This document shows positions 5,063 through 8,323 of a stretch of 8,323 nt of DNA, one piece after another. A program made the translations under genes and the position numbers. Under the pieces are notes generated by a model, which was not told where the DNA came from, made no database searches, and saw nothing but the letters and a program-made list of their open reading frames with translations. Location of the stretch: NCBI GenBank assembly GCA_020717935.1, contig DYDK01000070.1, positions 1 to 8,323 of the forward strand. The letters run 5' to 3'. This DNA comes from Desulfocapsa sp. (lineage in GTDB: Bacteria; Desulfobacterota; Desulfobulbia; Desulfobulbales; Desulfocapsaceae). Each line of letters begins with the position of its first letter. Position 1 is the first letter of the stretch.

Positions 5063-6241
5063 TTATTCTCTCTCCTTGCCCTTCGTATCATTGAGTACAG
5101 AATCGAAAAAATGTCGCTCGACGATCATTTCAATAACGATGTCCGGCTTTCTGATGGCAATGAGCTCTTCCATATTTTTTTGGTCATATTTTTTCCAGAT
5201 AAATGACGCCTGCCTAAAATTTTCGGATACAAGTGGCTCCATCAGGATCATAAAGGAATCACGGAAAATTACGGCCGTCAATTCGGCCTGTTCACATCGT
5301 TTTACAAAAAGGGCCTTGCCGGGCTCAGGTGGCATATCGCTGAGAACCGGAGCCGGGACAACGGGATAGCTGCAAGCGCGAAAAGGTTGGAGCCGAGGAT
5401 AGGTTTCTTGGGCATCATTCTTCATCAACATCCTGGTCAGATCTCCACCTTCATCAATACTGCCGCCAATACCGGTAATATCCTCCCCAAAAGCGAAATC
5501 GGTTTTCAAACTCACCTTCGGAAAGAACTCGGCAACCCGCTTACAGATCGCCTGGAAGGCAACGAGACTTCCCGCCATATTCCAGTGGCTGTCATTTTTG
5601 TAGTACAGATATTTCCCCCCTTTGGCCTGCCGCAGGGCATGGTGCAGATCAACAAACCAGTCCGGCGGCTGCGAACCAAAACGAGCTTCAAGCTGTTCAA
5701 AACGACTGACCCCCTTATTTTCTAAAGCATTCTCAAAGAGATATTCAGGATAAACAGACTGTTTGTCGGGCCCAGCCACCAGAATATAACGGATCCCCTG
5801 CTGTTTCAACCACCGGGCCTTTTTTTCCTGAATCTCTATCCATCGATCCAACTGTTTTTCACTCAACGGGACATTTCCATAAAAATCACTGATAATATTG
5901 AATGCGGAATAATAATACCACCCATCAAGCCCCTTGCGAACAGGGGCATTGACCCCAAACTGGTTGAACCGTTTTTCCATCTCCCGCCGATAACGATGAA
6001 TGAGTTTATCCCGAAATCCAAAATGATCTTTAAGATAGACATCAAGTTGAGGGGAAAAATCGTTGATTTGATCGAGGGCAAGCGGCAGGGCGGGCCTCTG
6101 CGCCAAAGTTCGTTGTTCGGTGACAGACCAGTTCGATGCGGATGAAAAGAGCATCTTGAGACAGGGAAGAAAGATTGCCCCAATAAAGAGAACGACCAAC
6201 AACTGATCGCAGAAGAGGCGGAAGATAAAAGCTTTTCTCAT
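5063..6241 (-). CDS. AlgJ/AlgX-like SGNH polysaccharide O-acetyltransferase
   Basis: The family transfers acetyl groups to exported polysaccharide at the cytoplasmic membrane/periplasm, receiving them from an AlgI-type membrane partner. The 392-residue protein starts with a single N-terminal membrane segment (about 11-31), so the rest should face the periplasm. The SGNH-like domain follows: DHFGFRDKLI (72-81), GLDGWYYYS (104-112), ILVAGPDKQSVYPEYL (153-168), NDSHWN with the catalytic D217-x-H219 pair, and IFRDSF with the likely nucleophile S329. A GGDL segment lies at 265-268. D-x-H plus Ser is the AlgJ/AlgX triad arrangement. The start lies 6 bp after the stop of the algI-like gene, and its weak ribosome site overlaps that gene's end, so the two are co-expressed. 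No alginate polymerase or epimerase genes are present, so the substrate is probably another surface polysaccharide. Confidence 0.82.
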   Translation of the reverse strand: MRKAFIFRLFCDQLLVVLFIGAIFLPCLKMLFSSASNWSVTEQRTLAQRPALPLALDQINDFSPQLDVYLKDHFGFRDKLIHRYRREMEKRFNQFGVNAPVRKGLDGWYYYSAFNIISDFYGNVPLSEKQLDRWIEIQEKKARWLKQQGIRYILVAGPDKQSVYPEYLFENALENKGVSRFEQLEARFGSQPPDWFVDLHHALRQAKGGKYLYYKNDSHWNMAGSLVAFQAICKRVAEFFPKVSLKTDFAFGEDITGIGGSIDEGGDLTRMLMKNDAQETYPRLQPFRACSYPVVPAPVLSDMPPEPGKALFVKRCEQAELTAVIFRDSFMILMEPLVSENFRQASFIWKKYDQKNMEELIAIRKPDIVIEMIVERHFFDSVLNDTKGKERE

Positions 6242-6247
6242 GGCATA

Positions 6248-7696
6248 TCAAAACTTCAAATAGATAAATGGACTGTACGCACCCGCCGCCAAGCTGATAA
6301 CAGCAAAATAAAACAAGGCCCCCAGTACGATCAAACGGCCAGCCTGAATGGCAACATCCAGGCTGGCGTAAAATCGTCCTTTTTTTGCCGGTATCGCTCC
6401 ACACCATTGTTGCAGGGCCGGCAGCAGGGGCATGGAGAAGATCAGGGCACAGCTTATCTCCACGAGGGCCTTTTTATCGAGAAACTGGGCAGATAAGACC
6501 GAACCGCTGGACAGGGGGCCAACTCCCGCCATCACAGCCAGAAAATTCCAGGCCTCGGTGATAGTTGCGCTGCGAAAGAGAACCCAGCCAACCATGACGA
6601 TCAGCAGGGTCTGGAACTGTTGCAAAAATGGCCAGACCTTTGTTCGCCATTGCTCGAAAGGAGATCGTTCCAGAATGAGGAAAAGGCCATGATACAAACC
6701 CCACAGGATAAAGTTCCAGCTTGCTCCGTGCCAGAGGCCACAAAGAAAAAAGGTCGCCAGAAGATTCATCAGGGTCCTGGCTGTGCCTTTCCTGCTGCCC
6801 CCCAGCGGGATGTAGAGGTAATCGCGCAGCCAACTTGACAGGGAGATATGCCATCGTCGCCAGAACTCCCGAATGGATCTGGCAATATACGGATAGTTAA
6901 AGTTTTCTGGGATCTGAATACCAAAGAGTCTGGCGATTCCAATAGCCATATCAGAATAGCCGGAAAAATCATAATAAATTTGCAGGGTGTAACAGAGAGC
7001 GCCCAGCCAGGCCAGGGTGGGCGAGAGATTCGTGACCGGCAGGGCAAAGATCTGATCAGCCAACAGAGCCATGGGATTGGCCAGCAGCACTTTTTTGGCA
7101 AGACCCATGATAAATCGCTGGCAGCCCTCAGAAAAGGCACGAAAACTGCTCTGACGGGCTGAGAGTTCTTTGATGAATTGTGGATACCGGAGAATCGGCC
7201 CGGCCAGACTCACCGGGAAAAAAGAGAGATAAAGGGCAAAATCAAGGATGTTTGCAGCCGGTCGAGTCTGCTGACGAAAGATGTCAATCAAGTACGCGAT
7301 GGCTTGGAAGGTGAAAAAAGAGATGCCAAGGGGAACATGAATGGGCACCATCGCCAGTTGTGGAAGATGAAAAAATACGAGCGCAGGATTGAGAGATCCC
7401 GCAAAGAAGTGGACATACTTGAATCCCGCGAGGAGAGCGATATTGAGAAAAACACCGCCGAGCAGGAAGTACCGTGCAGGACGAAGACCGTTCCTGGCAG
7501 CAAGCAGTCGCCCATAAAGAAAATTGACCAGGACTGAAAGAAGCAGCACCAGTTCGTATGTCCCTTCTCCCCAAAAATAAAAAATCAGACTGGCAACGAG
7601 GAGGGCAAACGATTGCCAGCGACGGGGGGAAGAAAATACGAGGAGGAGCGCACTGGGCAGAAAGAAAAAAAGAAAGGGGATGGAAGAAAAAATCAT
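6248..7696 (-). CDS. AlgI-like MBOAT membrane O-acyltransferase
   Basis: This multi-pass inner-membrane protein moves acyl (usually acetyl) groups across the membrane for O-acetylation of exported polysaccharide. Its 482 residues fit AlgI/PatA-type MBOATs. Many hydrophobic segments alternate with short loops, for example near 5-22, 28-43, 47-65, 76-92, 150-167, 308-320 and 326-342. The family core is clear: VPLGISFFTFQ (121-131), DFSGYSDMAIGIARLFGI (243-260), EFWRRWHISLSSWLRDYLYI (277-296) and the catalytic LCGLWHGASWNF with H323, followed by H336. The start ATG (7694-7696) gives the usual MIFSSIPFLFFFLP N-terminus but has only a weak ribosome binding site. The downstream algJ-like gene supplies the periplasmic acetyltransferase. 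An acyltransferase-3-type remnant lies 152 bp upstream on the same strand. DltB is a relative but lacks this SGNH partner arrangement. Confidence 0.9.
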   Translation of the reverse strand: MIFSSIPFLFFFLPSALLLVFSSPRRWQSFALLVASLIFYFWGEGTYELVLLLSVLVNFLYGRLLAARNGLRPARYFLLGGVFLNIALLAGFKYVHFFAGSLNPALVFFHLPQLAMVPIHVPLGISFFTFQAIAYLIDIFRQQTRPAANILDFALYLSFFPVSLAGPILRYPQFIKELSARQSSFRAFSEGCQRFIMGLAKKVLLANPMALLADQIFALPVTNLSPTLAWLGALCYTLQIYYDFSGYSDMAIGIARLFGIQIPENFNYPYIARSIREFWRRWHISLSSWLRDYLYIPLGGSRKGTARTLMNLLATFFLCGLWHGASWNFILWGLYHGLFLILERSPFEQWRTKVWPFLQQFQTLLIVMVGWVLFRSATITEAWNFLAVMAGVGPLSSGSVLSAQFLDKKALVEISCALIFSMPLLPALQQWCGAIPAKKGRFYASLDVAIQAGRLIVLGALFYFAVISLAAGAYSPFIYLKF

Positions 7697-7848
7697 AGAT
7701 GTTCAAAAAGTTTTGTTTCCAAGGGAATACCCCTTCATAGGAGTCTCGTACAGTCAAGAAAACACAGACACTCACTCACAGGGAGAAGCTATAAGCTATT
7801 CTTGAAGAAAATCTCATTGCCTTTAAGGAGTTCAACAAACAAGTGAAA

Positions 7849-8323
7849 TCACTTTTCAAGTTGGCCGGGCGGCCTGATCTTTTTCTTTCTATCAGCCATA
7901 AACGAATCCATAGCGTCTGAAAAAGAAGGGATGAGAAACTGACATCCGTATTCGTTTAAGTGGTCAATGTCTTTATACATATTGATGTTATTATGCAATG
8001 GTTCTTTCATGTATAAAAATGGATCATAAACGGCAATGTGCTGAACATCCTTTACTTCATTGATAAATGAAAGACTTTGTCCTTGCCACTTCTCAATAAA
8101 CTGCTGGTCATAAGCACATTCCCTTTCCTGCGAGAATATTTTTTTTAACCACGGTTCCCATGTACAGGCAGAAACAGAATTAAAGAGAGGCACCTGCATC
8201 AGAATCATCGGTTCCTTCCCGGTTATGCGTATCTGCTGAACGGTATCAATGAAACGATCTCGGTAATACTCCAGACCTCGTCAATCATGGATAAGCAATA
8301 GCCTTGGAACCCTCTGTTTCATT
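7849..8323 (-). pseudogene. C-terminal SGNH domain of an acyltransferase-3 (OafA-like) protein, interrupted and cut by the window edge
   Basis: The open frame 8280-7849 has the character of the SGNH domain at the end of OafA-type O-acyltransferases. It reads RGLEYYRDRFIDTVQQI, GKEPMILMQVPLFNS, HIAVYDPFLYM and finally YKDIDHLNEYG, the block-V Asp-x-x-His that completes the catalytic site. In the same frame, TGA at 8281-8283 separates this from VPRLLLIHD. That segment resembles block I (normally LLLIGDSH) of the same domain, which should lie more than 100 residues earlier. The simplest readings are an internal deletion that joined block I to the later part, or a Trp codon changed to TGA. In either case no functional protein is expected. 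Translation restart at ATG 8208 would give only 119 residues without block I. The gene lies on the same strand as the algI/algJ pair and may once have belonged to the same polysaccharide-modification locus. Confidence 0.5.

Noticed and set aside
7697..7848. Promoter for the algI/algJ pair
   Set aside because: A TTGACT is present on the minus strand, but no -10-like hexamer lies at a suitable distance, so no promoter is claimed.

Overview
The window looks like ordinary chromosomal sequence from an anaerobic Gram-negative bacterium. A FadL-type outer-membrane protein remnant and an AlgI/AlgJ-type surface acetylation pair indicate a Gram-negative envelope. A CbiK-type anaerobic cobaltochelatase suggests anaerobic corrinoid or sirohydrochlorin metabolism. 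Together with a moderate GC content, this is most like a sulfur-cycling member of the Desulfobacterota (Desulfobulbales-like); that placement is an inference from protein flavour, not from a search.

Layout. Positions 3-209 hold the C-terminal end of a putative transposase. It abuts an N-terminally truncated fadL/ompP1-family gene (about 258-1277, +) that also carries an in-frame TAG, so it is a pseudogene. A citrate synthase gene (1686-2843, -) follows, isolated between two repeat-rich intergenic regions. Next is a tight two-gene operon (3508-4863, +): cbiK and a gene for a stand-alone HsdR-N-terminal-like protein with a degenerate nuclease motif. Facing it is a minus-strand pair (7696 to 5063), an algI-like MBOAT acyltransferase followed 6 bp later by an algJ/algX-like SGNH protein, which should together O-acetylate a secreted or surface polysaccharide. 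At the right edge (7849-8323, -) is the C-terminal SGNH part of an acyltransferase-3-type protein, interrupted by a stop codon and probably broken.

The most unusual content is intergenic. At least five long imperfect palindromes, of about 90 to 205 bp, occupy the gaps at 1365-1545, 2875-3081, 3084-3206, 3242-3332 and 4873-5050. The first two share an almost identical 46-bp loop sequence but have different outer stem sequences, each self-complementary, with some apparently compensated base-pair changes. The third and fifth share a different interior of about 72 bp, in opposite orientation, again inside unrelated terminal arms. The second and fourth share their outer arms. This looks like a family of structured, MITE-like or RNA-forming elements in which the interior is conserved and the stem is replaced. 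Two copies in direct orientation flank the citrate synthase gene.

No tRNA, rRNA, CRISPR array or intact insertion sequence was seen.
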